DNA of 35,235 bases from Thermoflexales bacterium. Its GTDB lineage: Bacteria; Chloroflexota; Anaerolineae; B4-G1. The translations under genes were made by a program, and so were the position numbers. How positions within the stretch are numbered: the first letter of the stretch is position 1; every line of letters begins with the position of its first letter. The notes under the pieces were generated by a model. It worked only from the letters and a program-made list of their open reading frames with translations, was not told where the DNA came from and made no database searches. Of the stretch, positions 1 to 7,429 are shown one piece after another. The DNA lies in NCBI GenBank assembly GCA_007123205.1, contig SKLM01000115.1:1-35235 (forward strand). The letters run 5' to 3'.

Positions 1-296
1 CGCCTGCGGCAGTCGGCGGGTCGCAGACCCGCCTCGAGCTGGTGTCGGGGGTTAGAGCAATGCCGGCGAGGGAGATGGGTCGCTCCCCTCGGGTCGGTAG
101 GAGGATGGGGGATGGGCTGCACGCAGAAACTCGGAATCGATGGGGCAGGACGCCTGCGACAGTCGGCGGGTCGCAGACCCGCCTCGAGCTGGTGTCAGGG
201 GTTGGCGCGGGGGTCGGGGATCGGAGCGGTGGCAGGGACGGTGACATGGGGCCGTCTCGGTGGATGGTCGCGACCTGATGGCTGGAAAAAGTGTTG
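1..296. repeat. Gene-free spacer with two copies of a GGCGGGTC hairpin repeat
   Basis: Positions 1-54 and 151-204 are near-identical direct copies, with differences only at repeat positions 9, 47 and 54, set 150 bp apart. Each contains a perfect inverted repeat, GGCGGGTC-gca-GACCCGCC, an 8-bp stem with a 3-nt loop. A diverged third copy lies near 22940-22990. Open frames here have no recognisable protein character and overlap the repeats on both strands, so I see no gene. The family may be a small non-autonomous palindromic element of the REP/MITE type, which is inference. Confidence 0.75.
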
Positions 297-325
297 TTGC
301 GACGTCAACGTCATAGGGGTATAAT
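297..325 (+). promoter_or_regulatory. Sigma-70 type promoter of the rseP operon
   Basis: The -35 TTGCGA (297-302) and a perfect -10 TATAAT (320-325) are separated by 17 bp. Transcription would start near 332, about 270 nt before the rseP start codon. It lies just after the repeat spacer and is the only strong promoter seen before the seven-gene run. Confidence 0.75.
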
Positions 326-331
326 GGAGCG

Positions 332-602
332 AGCCCCGAGGAGGAAAGGGGAGTATCGGGATTTTCCGCCTGGCGAGGAAGCCAGGAGGCCACCGAAAAG
401 GCCCCTCTATGGGTCAGCAGGTAGACACAAAGCGCATCGTCTCTGCGCTTTCTGAAGGCTGGGGCCGGAATTCCCGGTTTCCAGGCGACATAGGTGGGGC
501 GTCAGCCCTATTCTACTTTCGGAGAAGGAGGTTTTTCGGAAGCCTCCTAGGCACAATGACGGGCCGGAGAGTGCCCGTTCTTCTTTCGACTGAGAGATCA
601 CT
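332..602 (+). promoter_or_regulatory. Long structured 5' leader of rseP (candidate cis-regulatory RNA)
   Basis: The predicted transcript carries a series of inverted repeats before the rseP ATG. They include a CCTGGC/GCCAGG hairpin near 370-388 enclosed by an AGGGG/CCCCT pairing, an AAAGCGCA/TGCGCTTT hairpin (429-451), an imperfect hairpin around 457-484, ATAGG/CCTAT (490-511), a GGAGG/CCTCC hairpin (about 527-551) and a terminator-like hairpin (559-586). The fragment GGGGAGTA near 349-356 recalls the first loop of the yybP-ykoY manganese riboswitch, but I cannot find its partner element. The class is therefore unknown. Confidence 0.5.
559..587 (+). terminator. Terminator-like hairpin just before rseP (possible attenuator)
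   Basis: ACGGGC (559-564) pairs perfectly with GCCCGT (573-578) across an 8-nt loop and is followed by TCTTCTTTC. This has the form of an intrinsic terminator, yet it sits inside the leader, 16 bp before the rseP start codon and far downstream of the promoter at 297-325. That position fits conditional termination. Confidence 0.5.
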
Positions 603-1922
603 ATGGAGTGGGTTACGATTGCGTTTTGGCTGATCGGCACGGTTATTGTGATGTTGGGACCAATTCTTCTGATTCACGAGTTGGCCCACTTCATCCTCGC
701 CAAGATGGCAGGTGTGCGCGTGGAGGAGTTCGGTTTTGGTTTTCCCCCCCGGCTCATTGGCCTGTGGCGGGGAGCGGGACACTTGAGTATAGAGGGTACG
801 CGAGTGACGGTCCCGAGAGGGTTCAAGCTGCCGGCAGGATTGGAGCCCGGCGATCGAGTGGCCGCGGTCACGCGGAGGGGCGACGAGGGACACGTGCTCG
901 AGCGGGTTATCCTTCTGGCTGAGGACGAGAGTGAGACAGGTCAGGGACGGGGGCAGGTTGATGGGGGTACTCGCATGGCGGGAGCAGTCACGGGAGTGGA
1001 GCCGGGCACTCTGTACAGCCTGAATCTTCTTCCCATGGGAGCCTTCGTCAGGATGACGGGCGAAGAAGATCCCTCCGACCCCCGCAGTCTGGGCGCTCAG
1101 TCCAAGCGTTGGCGGCTGGCCGTGATGGCAGCAGGGCCGGTTATCAACCTGTTGGCCGCGCTACTGCTCCTGGTGGGGGCGTATACCAGCGGTCTGCCCA
1201 CGGAGTGGCGGGTGAAGATCACGGACGTTGGGCCGGGAACACCTGCTGCCCAGGCCGGACTGCAGCCTGACGACTTGATCCTGGCAGTCGACGGTGAGCG
1301 CATCAGCGAAGGACTGGATGAACTGCACCAGATTATCCGAGCTGCCCCGGAGGAGACCATCGAGCTTGAGGTCATGCGGGGCCCCCAAGAGCTATCGATC
1401 CTGGCAACCCCCGAACGGAGGGGAGAGGACGGTTTCCTGGGCATCATGATGGCGCCCTGGCCGGCTGACACGGGGCTGCAACGGTATTCCATCCCAGAGG
1501 CCTTCAGAGAGGGCGGTCGCGATCTGGGTTCGATTGCGAGAATGACGCTGCAGCTACCGATTATGTTGCTCCGAGGTGAGGTTAGTTCCCAGGAAGCGCG
1601 CCCGACGAGTGTAGTCGGGATCACCCAGATCATGACCTTCTCACTTCAACAGAGCTTCGAATGGGGACTGGCCTTTCCGGCGCTTCAGACGATGGCCCTC
1701 ATCAGCCTGGCGTTGGGGTTGACCAATCTGCTTCCACTGCCAGCCCTAGACGGGGGACGCATTCTGTTCGTGATAGTGGAGGCCATCCGGGGGCGCCGCA
1801 TCTCTCCGGAGCGGGAGGCCGTGGTCCACTTCATCGGGATGATGATCCTGCTTGCTCTTATGCTCTTGGTAATGCTCCAGGACTTCCTGGATCCAATCAT
1901 ACCCTGGTCTCTGCTGGAGTGA
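603..1922 (+). CDS. rseP: RIP metalloprotease RseP (site-2 protease, M50)
   Basis: This is an intramembrane zinc protease (439 aa) that cleaves transmembrane segments such as anti-sigma factors after a first cut by another protease. The N-terminal membrane helix carries HELAH (residues 25-29), which gives the zinc-binding histidines and catalytic Glu. The third ligand is Asp383 in the LDG motif (382-384), inside the C-terminal membrane helices. A PDZ domain spans roughly residues 190-275. Residues about 58-136 form an insertion between the RLIGLWRG region and YSLNLLP that ordinary RseP proteins lack. ATG 603 is chosen because it keeps the whole first helix; the ribosome-binding site is weak (GAGAGA). 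It is the first gene of a plus-strand run and follows a long structured leader. Substrates are unknown; no sigma/anti-sigma pair is visible here. Confidence 0.93.
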   Translation: MEWVTIAFWLIGTVIVMLGPILLIHELAHFILAKMAGVRVEEFGFGFPPRLIGLWRGAGHLSIEGTRVTVPRGFKLPAGLEPGDRVAAVTRRGDEGHVLERVILLAEDESETGQGRGQVDGGTRMAGAVTGVEPGTLYSLNLLPMGAFVRMTGEEDPSDPRSLGAQSKRWRLAVMAAGPVINLLAALLLLVGAYTSGLPTEWRVKITDVGPGTPAAQAGLQPDDLILAVDGERISEGLDELHQIIRAAPEETIELEVMRGPQELSILATPERRGEDGFLGIMMAPWPADTGLQRYSIPEAFREGGRDLGSIARMTLQLPIMLLRGEVSSQEARPTSVVGITQIMTFSLQQSFEWGLAFPALQTMALISLALGLTNLLPLPALDGGRILFVIVEAIRGRRISPEREAVVHFIGMMILLALMLLVMLQDFLDPIIPWSLLE

Positions 1923-1939
1923 GAACGACGGTGACGGGA

Positions 1940-2890
1940 ATGAACGATGCACTCGAGTTCGCCTTAGAGCCGTTGCTCGAAACGGGTGAGAGACCCGATC
2001 AGGCCGCGTTGTGGTGTCTCTCGAACCTCAACAGGGAGGAAGCGGAACGGGTGCACGACGTCTGGACGCGGTTACCGCCAGATCTTCGGGCGGAGGCGAC
2101 GTCCTGGTTGGTGAGCATGGCCGAGGCAGATTTCACCCTCGACTTCAGCGGGATCTTCCGGATGGCGATGGAAGATCAAGATGAACGAGTGCGAGAGGCC
2201 GCGATCGAAGGCCTATGGGAAGAGGAGGACGTGCGGCTGGTGCCACGCCTGGCGCAGTGCCTGCGAGAGGACGAGTCAGTCAGCGTCCGTGCTGCCGCGG
2301 CCAGGTCATTGGGACGGTTCGTGCTGCTCGGGGAACTGGAGAAGATCCGGTCGGGACCCCGTGAGATGGCATATGAAGTTCTCCTGGAAGCCCACCAGGC
2401 CGAGGACGAAGATATCGAGGTACAGCGGAGGGCACTGGAATCGCTGGCCTACGTGTCTGACGACGCGGTGGTCACATCGATCAGGGAGTCCTACAAGTCG
2501 CCGGTGGAGAAGATGCGTATCAGCGCCGTCTGCGCGATGGGTCGAAGCGCCGATACTAGCTGGGAACAAGACGTACAGCGGGAGCTGTACAGCACGAACC
2601 CCAAGATGCGGCATGAAGCCGCTCGCGCTTGCGGTGAGCTTCAGGTCTCTGAGGCGGTGTCAATGCTGGAGGAGCTGGCGGAAGACACCGACACGGAGGT
2701 GCAGCAGACTGCGATCTGGGCCCTGGGACAGATCGGTGGGGATAGGGCGCGCCAAGTCCTGGAACACTATTGCGGGGTCGACGATGAAGCTCTTCGGTCC
2801 GCTGCCGAAGCTGCCGTGAGGGAGTTCGAGTTCCTGCACGGCGACCTTGAAGAGATGTTTGCCAACCTGGACAAGGAGATCCCCTGGTAG
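1940..2890 (+). CDS. HEAT-repeat protein
   Basis: This is a soluble alpha-helical repeat protein of about 316 aa. Several units of about 30 residues show the HEAT pattern, for example VRAAAARSLGRF, VQRRALESLAYV, MRHEAARACGEL and VQQTAIWALGQIG. Such solenoids are protein-binding scaffolds, and no catalytic motif is visible. The composition is very acidic. The frame stays open upstream inside rseP, but the protein-like sequence begins after the rseP stop. ATG 1940 is used; GTG 1931, better spaced from a GGAG at 1916-1919, would add three residues. It lies 17 bp after rseP and 11 bp before the next gene, so it is almost surely co-transcribed. A partner role for the membrane proteases on either side is inference. 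Confidence 0.85.
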   Translation: MNDALEFALEPLLETGERPDQAALWCLSNLNREEAERVHDVWTRLPPDLRAEATSWLVSMAEADFTLDFSGIFRMAMEDQDERVREAAIEGLWEEEDVRLVPRLAQCLREDESVSVRAAAARSLGRFVLLGELEKIRSGPREMAYEVLLEAHQAEDEDIEVQRRALESLAYVSDDAVVTSIRESYKSPVEKMRISAVCAMGRSADTSWEQDVQRELYSTNPKMRHEAARACGELQVSEAVSMLEELAEDTDTEVQQTAIWALGQIGGDRARQVLEHYCGVDDEALRSAAEAAVREFEFLHGDLEEMFANLDKEIPW

Positions 2891-2901
2891 GTGGGGAGCC
2901 G

Positions 2902-4125
2902 TTGCGCAGGATCAGGCTGGTATCGGGAATCGTGATCTGCGCTGCAGCGATCGTCGGATCGCTGTCGATAGTTGCCTCTGTATCGGCCGAGGGCATGGCC
3001 GTGGTGGAGCAGGACGTGGCGTACAGCTTCGCGCAGCAGGTCACCTTCACCCTGGCGGTCACCTCCAGCGCCGAGATCTCAGAGATATACCTCTTCTTCC
3101 GCGGCAGCAAGGATCCCGACACGGAGAAGGTGGCGGTCGCGGTGGAGAACGGTGCAGGAGTGATCCGTGTCAGCTACACACGCGACGTGGGGCTGTATCC
3201 CCTACCTCCGTTTGACCAGATCACATACTGGTGGCAGATCGAAGATGTGGCAGGGAACCGGCTGCAGACGGAACCAGAGGAGTTCACGTATGCGGACAAC
3301 CGGTTTGAGTGGCGGGCACTGAGCACTCCCGGTATCTCGGTGCACTGGATTGAGACCCGGGGCGATCCAGCCTACGCGCAGACGGCACTGGATATCGCGC
3401 AGGCGAGCGTCGAGGAGATCAACGCGGAGCTTCGTGCCCCGCTTCCGGATTCCCTGGATATCTTCCTCTACGACACTGAGTACCATCTCGAAGGTGCTAT
3501 GGTCCTGGCGGGACGAGATTGGATCGGGGGGCAAGCGCGACCTGAATTGGGAGTGGTCTTGGTGGCGGTGCCACCGGAACAAGGCTATGGGTCGCGGATG
3601 AAGCGGTATCTGCCCCATGAGATCACGCATCTGCTGGTCTATGAGCTTGTCGGTTCCGAAGGCTACAGATACGTGCCCAGTTGGCTGGATGAGGGGCTAG
3701 CCACGAGCAACGAGCAGTTGCCAACCCCTGAGTACGCGCTGGCCCTGGAGGAAGCTCAACAAGCGGATGGGCTTCTCTCATTGAGAGACCTGTGTGTTCC
3801 GTTCTCGCCGGATCCGGGGAGGGCGTTTCTCTCCTATGCCCAGAGCGCCAGTGTGGTCAGGTTCATCCGCCAGCAGTACGGGGGCGACGCCGTACGTAGA
3901 CTGTTGGCAGCGTACGCCGACGGTGCCAGCTGCACAAGTGGGGTGGACGACGCGCTGGGCATCAGCTTCAGCAGGTTGGAGAGCGATTGGCTGGCGAGTC
4001 TGAGCCCGGCGACGGGGTGGCGAGTGTGGATGGACCGGGGGGGGGTCTGGATAGGACTGTGGGTGCTGACGATCCTGGTGGCCGTGCCCATGATCGGGCA
4101 TCTCCACCGTGGGGCGGGCCGTTGA
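2902..4125 (+). CDS. Secreted, membrane-anchored MA-family (gluzincin) metallopeptidase
   Basis: This is a zinc peptidase of 407 aa of the peptidase MA-like type. An N-terminal signal segment (about residues 6-29, ending near VSA) exports it. HEITH (239-243) supplies two zinc ligands and the catalytic Glu, and Glu264 in WLDEG, 21 residues later, is the expected third ligand of gluzincins. A hydrophobic helix near residues 375-400 would anchor the C-terminus in the membrane, with the catalytic domain outside. The N-terminal third looks like a beta-sandwich. TTG 2902 is chosen because GGGGAG lies directly upstream, although close, and because it gives an intact signal peptide. It starts 11 bp after the HEAT gene. 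The substrate is unknown. Confidence 0.85.
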   Translation: MRRIRLVSGIVICAAAIVGSLSIVASVSAEGMAVVEQDVAYSFAQQVTFTLAVTSSAEISEIYLFFRGSKDPDTEKVAVAVENGAGVIRVSYTRDVGLYPLPPFDQITYWWQIEDVAGNRLQTEPEEFTYADNRFEWRALSTPGISVHWIETRGDPAYAQTALDIAQASVEEINAELRAPLPDSLDIFLYDTEYHLEGAMVLAGRDWIGGQARPELGVVLVAVPPEQGYGSRMKRYLPHEITHLLVYELVGSEGYRYVPSWLDEGLATSNEQLPTPEYALALEEAQQADGLLSLRDLCVPFSPDPGRAFLSYAQSASVVRFIRQQYGGDAVRRLLAAYADGASCTSGVDDALGISFSRLESDWLASLSPATGWRVWMDRGGVWIGLWVLTILVAVPMIGHLHRGAGR

Positions 4126-4156
4126 TGAAGGTGACCGGCAATGGAGAGAGAGCGGT

Positions 4157-4690
4157 ATGAACGACGTCCTCGTCTTTGATCTGGAGACACAGTATATCGC
4201 CAGTGAAGTAGGGGGTTGGAGCAACATCCGTGATATGCGACTGGCAGTCGGGGTGACCTATCACACGGCTTCGAACGAGTACCGGTCGTACCTGGAACCG
4301 GATGCAGAGGCTCTGATCGGTGCATTGCGCAAGGCAGACCTAATCGTCGGCTACAACCTGCTTGGCTTCGACTACGAAGTCCTGCGTCGCTACACAGAAG
4401 ACCCTCTTCTGGACTTGCCGACGGTGGACATGCTGGACGATCTCCACCGGGCTTTGGGGTTCAGGCTCAGACTGGACGACGTGGCCGCAGCCACGTTGGG
4501 CACTGGAAAGAGCGCCGATGGCCTGCAAGCGGTGCGGTGGTTCCGTCAGGGACAGATTGAGAAGGTGATCGATTACTGCCAGCGTGACGTGGAGGTGACC
4601 TGGAAGATCTACCGGTTCGGTCAGGATAACGGCCACGTCTTGTACCGGGACCGGCATTGGCGCACGCGGAGGGTAGCCGTGCGATGGTGA
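4157..4690 (+). CDS. Stand-alone DEDDy-type 3'-5' exonuclease / RNase H-like protein
   Basis: This 177-aa protein has an RNase H-fold exonuclease core. The ExoI motif is FDLET (Asp8, Glu10), ExoII is YNLLGFD (Asp72), and ExoIII is YCQRD (Tyr140, Asp144), giving the four acidic residues plus Tyr of the DEDDy class. The closest familiar relatives are the YprB/RNase_H_2 domains, often fused to DEAD/DEAH helicases or found in PolB-type proteins. Here the domain stands alone with no helicase or polymerase part. ATG 4157 has a GGAGAG site upstream; an in-frame ATG at 4109 lies inside the previous gene and lacks family character. The last 7 bp overlap the next gene. The nucleic acid substrate is unknown. 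Confidence 0.8.
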   Translation: MNDVLVFDLETQYIASEVGGWSNIRDMRLAVGVTYHTASNEYRSYLEPDAEALIGALRKADLIVGYNLLGFDYEVLRRYTEDPLLDLPTVDMLDDLHRALGFRLRLDDVAAATLGTGKSADGLQAVRWFRQGQIEKVIDYCQRDVEVTWKIYRFGQDNGHVLYRDRHWRTRRVAVRW

Positions 4691-5643
4691 ACAAGCAGGG
4701 TCCCGAGGTCGGTTATCTGGCACTCCATCGCTCAGGCGAACTGCGCGAGCGGATGGAGCGCGCCTATGAGGAATTGCGCAGCTGCGTCTTCTGTGGTCGG
4801 GCGTGTGGAGTCAACCGCCTAGGAGACGGCGGGGAAGAAGTGGGATCCTGTGGGATCGGCAGCGGTGTCAAAGTGGCCAGCCACGGTGCGCACCTGGGCG
4901 AGGAGGATCCGCTACGGGGCTATCGCGGATCGGGGACGGTGTTCTTCTCGGGATGCAATCTAAGCTGCCAGTACTGTCAGAACTACGATATCAGCCAATA
5001 TCGGCGAGGCCGCGAGGTCGACCCAGAGGGACTGGCCGGGATGATGATGTCTCTGCAGGAACAGGGATGCCATAACGTCAACCTGGTATCGCCAACGCAC
5101 GTGGTGGCGCCGATCCTCAAGGCCCTGGTGATCGCGTCCGGGCGAGGGCTGCGGTTACCTCTGGTATGGAATACGGGGGGCTACGACTCGCTGGAGACCC
5201 TGGGACTGCTGGACGGAGTGGTCGATATCTACATGCCAGATATGAAATATGCCGATGCGGAGGTGGGGCGTCGGTATTCCAAGGTGAAGGACTATCCGGA
5301 GGTCAACCAGGCAGCCGTCAAAGAGATGCACCGTCAAGTGGGTGACCTGGTGATGGACGACCAAGGCATTGCGGAGCGAGGGTTGCTCGTCCGACATCTT
5401 GTCCTGCCTGAGGGTTTGGCCGGGACAGCCGCCGTGGCGAATTTCCTGGTGAAAGAGGTCTCGCGCCACACCTACGCAAACATCATGGATCAGTACCGGC
5501 CGTGCTACAAGGCAGGGAACATGCCGCCGCTCGATCGCCCTGTCACGCGAGCGGAGTTCGAGAAAGCCCTGGAGGAAGCTCGGGAGGCCGGCCTGTACCG
5601 CTTCGACCAACGAGAGGCCCGTTTTCTTCGCCTATTCAGGTAG
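4684..5643 (+). CDS. Radical SAM protein (PflA-like, COG1313 type)
   Basis: This 319-aa protein carries the radical SAM cluster motif CxxxCxxC (Cys91, Cys95, Cys98; GCNLSCQYC), which binds a [4Fe-4S] cluster that cleaves S-adenosylmethionine. An N-terminal cysteine set (Cys34, Cys37, Cys41, Cys56) could bind a metal. The overall sequence resembles the group of pyruvate-formate-lyase-activase homologues of unknown substrate. No glycyl-radical enzyme is present nearby, so a PFL-activating role is not supported. ATG 4684 has a good GGAGGG site 10 bp upstream. It overlaps the exonuclease gene by 7 bp, which implies translational coupling. Confidence 0.82.
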   Translation: MVNKQGPEVGYLALHRSGELRERMERAYEELRSCVFCGRACGVNRLGDGGEEVGSCGIGSGVKVASHGAHLGEEDPLRGYRGSGTVFFSGCNLSCQYCQNYDISQYRRGREVDPEGLAGMMMSLQEQGCHNVNLVSPTHVVAPILKALVIASGRGLRLPLVWNTGGYDSLETLGLLDGVVDIYMPDMKYADAEVGRRYSKVKDYPEVNQAAVKEMHRQVGDLVMDDQGIAERGLLVRHLVLPEGLAGTAAVANFLVKEVSRHTYANIMDQYRPCYKAGNMPPLDRPVTRAEFEKALEEAREAGLYRFDQREARFLRLFR

Positions 5644-5664
5644 CAGAGAAGAAGGAGCTGCCAT

Positions 5665-5961
5665 ATGAGTGGCGACCGGAGTTCGCGAGCTCGTGTGCAC
5701 GCGAGAGTTCACGGCTACGTGCAGGGTGTTAACTTCCGCTACTACACCACCCGCACGGCCCGTCGGCTGAATCTAACGGGCTGGGTCGCGAACCGGCGAG
5801 ATGGCACGGTGGAAGCAATGGCAGAAGGAGAACGTTTGGATCTCGACGAGTTCGTAGACTTCCTGCACCGAGGGTCGCCTGCCGCATCGGTAAAGCAGGT
5901 CGATGTCGAGTGGGAAGAGCCGAAGGACGAGTTCGACGGCTTTCGGGTGCGCTATCTATGA
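5665..5961 (+). CDS. acyP: Acylphosphatase
   Basis: This small enzyme (98 aa) hydrolyses acyl phosphates such as acetyl phosphate or carbamoyl phosphate to the acid and phosphate. The phosphate-binding loop VQGVNFRYYT contains the catalytic Arg25, and GWVANRRDGTVE contains the catalytic Asn43. The length is normal. A GGAG site lies about 8 bp before the ATG. The stop codon overlaps the next start as ATGA (5958-5961), so the two genes are translationally coupled. The extra residues before the beta-alpha-beta core (about 9) are unremarkable. Confidence 0.93.
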   Translation: MSGDRSSRARVHARVHGYVQGVNFRYYTTRTARRLNLTGWVANRRDGTVEAMAEGERLDLDEFVDFLHRGSPAASVKQVDVEWEEPKDEFDGFRVRYL

Positions 5962-7196
5962 GGAATAACCTGGAGCGCTCGGCCTGGATCATCCTGCTGA
6001 GCTCCTTCGGTCTCTGCGTGGCGCTGGGGGTGATGATCCCTCTGGGCATTCGCTGGTACGTGCGCAATGCGCAGATGAACCAGCACGTAAGTCTTCAGGT
6101 TCAAAGGGGGCCGCTCAGTGTCGTGTACGGCGGTCGCGGCCGGGCCTTGTCCGTCTCAGAGGATACCCGCGATCTCCCCGAGGCCAGCAGGATAACGGCT
6201 CCCAACGCTACATCCGGGCGCCTGGTGATCGAGGCGCCGGACCCCGGGACGGTTGCTCCTATAGCGACTGTTCAGCTGTACGATGAGACCGAGTGTGTCC
6301 TGTCTCTAGCGCGTTCTCCACGATTCTCGGCGAGCCCCTTGCCGCACCGACTGACACTGAAGATGGAGGCCGGGCGCGTGCGGGTCAATGTCTATGGGAC
6401 GCTTGACAGATCTACGATCGTGGAGGTGCAGACCCCTCAGGGATCAATCACGCTCACAGAGGGCAGCTACGAGGTGAAGATCAACGCGGAGAGTGAGGCC
6501 ACGGTGCGGTACGGACAAGCGGTGGTGGTCGGCGATTCGGGAGATGAGTCATCCCTAGGCCCGGGCGAGCGCGCGATCCTGAGATCCGATGGGATAGACG
6601 GCCCGCTGCCGGCAGCCCGGAATTTGGTGGCAAACGGCGACTTCCAGGATCCGTTGGAGAGCGGGTGGCAGACCTACAACAGGCAAACGGATCCGCAGCA
6701 ATCCCCGGGGAGGATTGAGCTGGTGACGAGTGTGGTTGACAACGAGGAGACGACCGCAGTCAACTTCTACCGAGACGCGGTCAACCACGCCGAGCTGGGC
6801 ATCACGCAGGCCATCAACTACGATGTGCGGGATTTTGCCTCCCTTGAACTGCAGATGGCGGTCAACATCGCGTATCAGAATATCCTGGGTTTCGGCGGAT
6901 GCGGATACCTGGGATCGGAGTGTCCGATCATCGTCCGCATCAACTACAGGGATATCCACGGCGCCGATCGGGAATGGCTACACGGCTTCTACACCGGCCG
7001 ACCAGCCGAGGACTGGCTGCTTAACTACTGGGCCGAGAGCGTGGAGATCGGAACCTGGCAAGCATATAGCTCCGGGAACCTCATGGAGGAGTTGGCGGGG
7101 ACGCCCCCTGCCGTGATCCAGAGTCTGACCGTTCACGCTTCCGGACACAGCTTCGACGCTCTGGTCACGGAAGTCGAGCTGCTCGCTCAAGAATAG
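5958..7196 (+). CDS. Membrane-anchored FecR-like protein with C-terminal beta-sandwich
   Basis: This 412-aa protein has one N-terminal transmembrane helix (about residues 9-35); the rest is probably extracytoplasmic. The middle region (about 150-225) has FecR-like features: VEVQTPQGSITLTEGSYEVKI followed by a GPGERAIL turn. The C-terminal part begins with NLVANGDFQDPLESGW, the usual opening of galactose-binding-like or carbohydrate-binding beta-sandwich domains. FecR domains in anti-sigma regulators sense envelope signals, but no ECF sigma gene is visible here. A structural or sensory envelope role is inference. It is the last gene of the rseP run; its start overlaps the acylphosphatase stop. 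Confidence 0.7.
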   Translation: MRNNLERSAWIILLSSFGLCVALGVMIPLGIRWYVRNAQMNQHVSLQVQRGPLSVVYGGRGRALSVSEDTRDLPEASRITAPNATSGRLVIEAPDPGTVAPIATVQLYDETECVLSLARSPRFSASPLPHRLTLKMEAGRVRVNVYGTLDRSTIVEVQTPQGSITLTEGSYEVKINAESEATVRYGQAVVVGDSGDESSLGPGERAILRSDGIDGPLPAARNLVANGDFQDPLESGWQTYNRQTDPQQSPGRIELVTSVVDNEETTAVNFYRDAVNHAELGITQAINYDVRDFASLELQMAVNIAYQNILGFGGCGYLGSECPIIVRINYRDIHGADREWLHGFYTGRPAEDWLLNYWAESVEIGTWQAYSSGNLMEELAGTPPAVIQSLTVHASGHSFDALVTEVELLAQE

Positions 7197-7234
7197 GTGA
7201 GCTAAGCCGGCGATCCATCGGCAGGCAACCGCAG

Positions 7235-7315
7235 GCGGCGCCTCTCAACCATCCGGTGTAGGGGCTCAGAAGGTGCTGCCTGCCACGATGAGGAGCGGAG
7301 CCTGAGAGCCGCCGC
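7235..7315. terminator. Imperfect inverted repeat between convergent genes
   Basis: Positions 7235-7247 and 7303-7315 pair over 12 of 13 bases, as two 6-bp blocks with one mismatch. It lies between the end of the plus-strand run (7196) and the end of minus-strand radC (7430). There is no clear T tract, so a terminator role is only a guess. The rest of 7197-7429 shows nothing recognisable. Confidence 0.3.
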
Positions 7316-7429
7316 GGTCATCGTTGAGGGTCGCCGGTCGGGATTCCGATGGAAGGCACTGGCCCGATTTCTCCGACGCGAGCAGGGCGCGAGGCCCCAG
7401 GGGGCCCAGACCAGAGATCGACCCCGCCC

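Noticed and set aside
370-410. Cobalamin riboswitch, suggested by AGCCAGGAGGCC
   Set aside because: The upstream conserved parts, including the CCGCCACTGT region, are absent; the AGCCAGG is explained by a simple hairpin.
332-420. Manganese (yybP-ykoY) riboswitch before rseP
   Set aside because: The GGGGAGTA element is present, but the second conserved loop (UGAG..AGACC-like) is not found in the next 200 nt, and rseP is not a typical target.
4684-5643. Pyruvate-formate-lyase activating enzyme
   Set aside because: Only the general radical SAM motif supports it; there is no glycyl-radical enzyme in the window, so only a family-level name is given.
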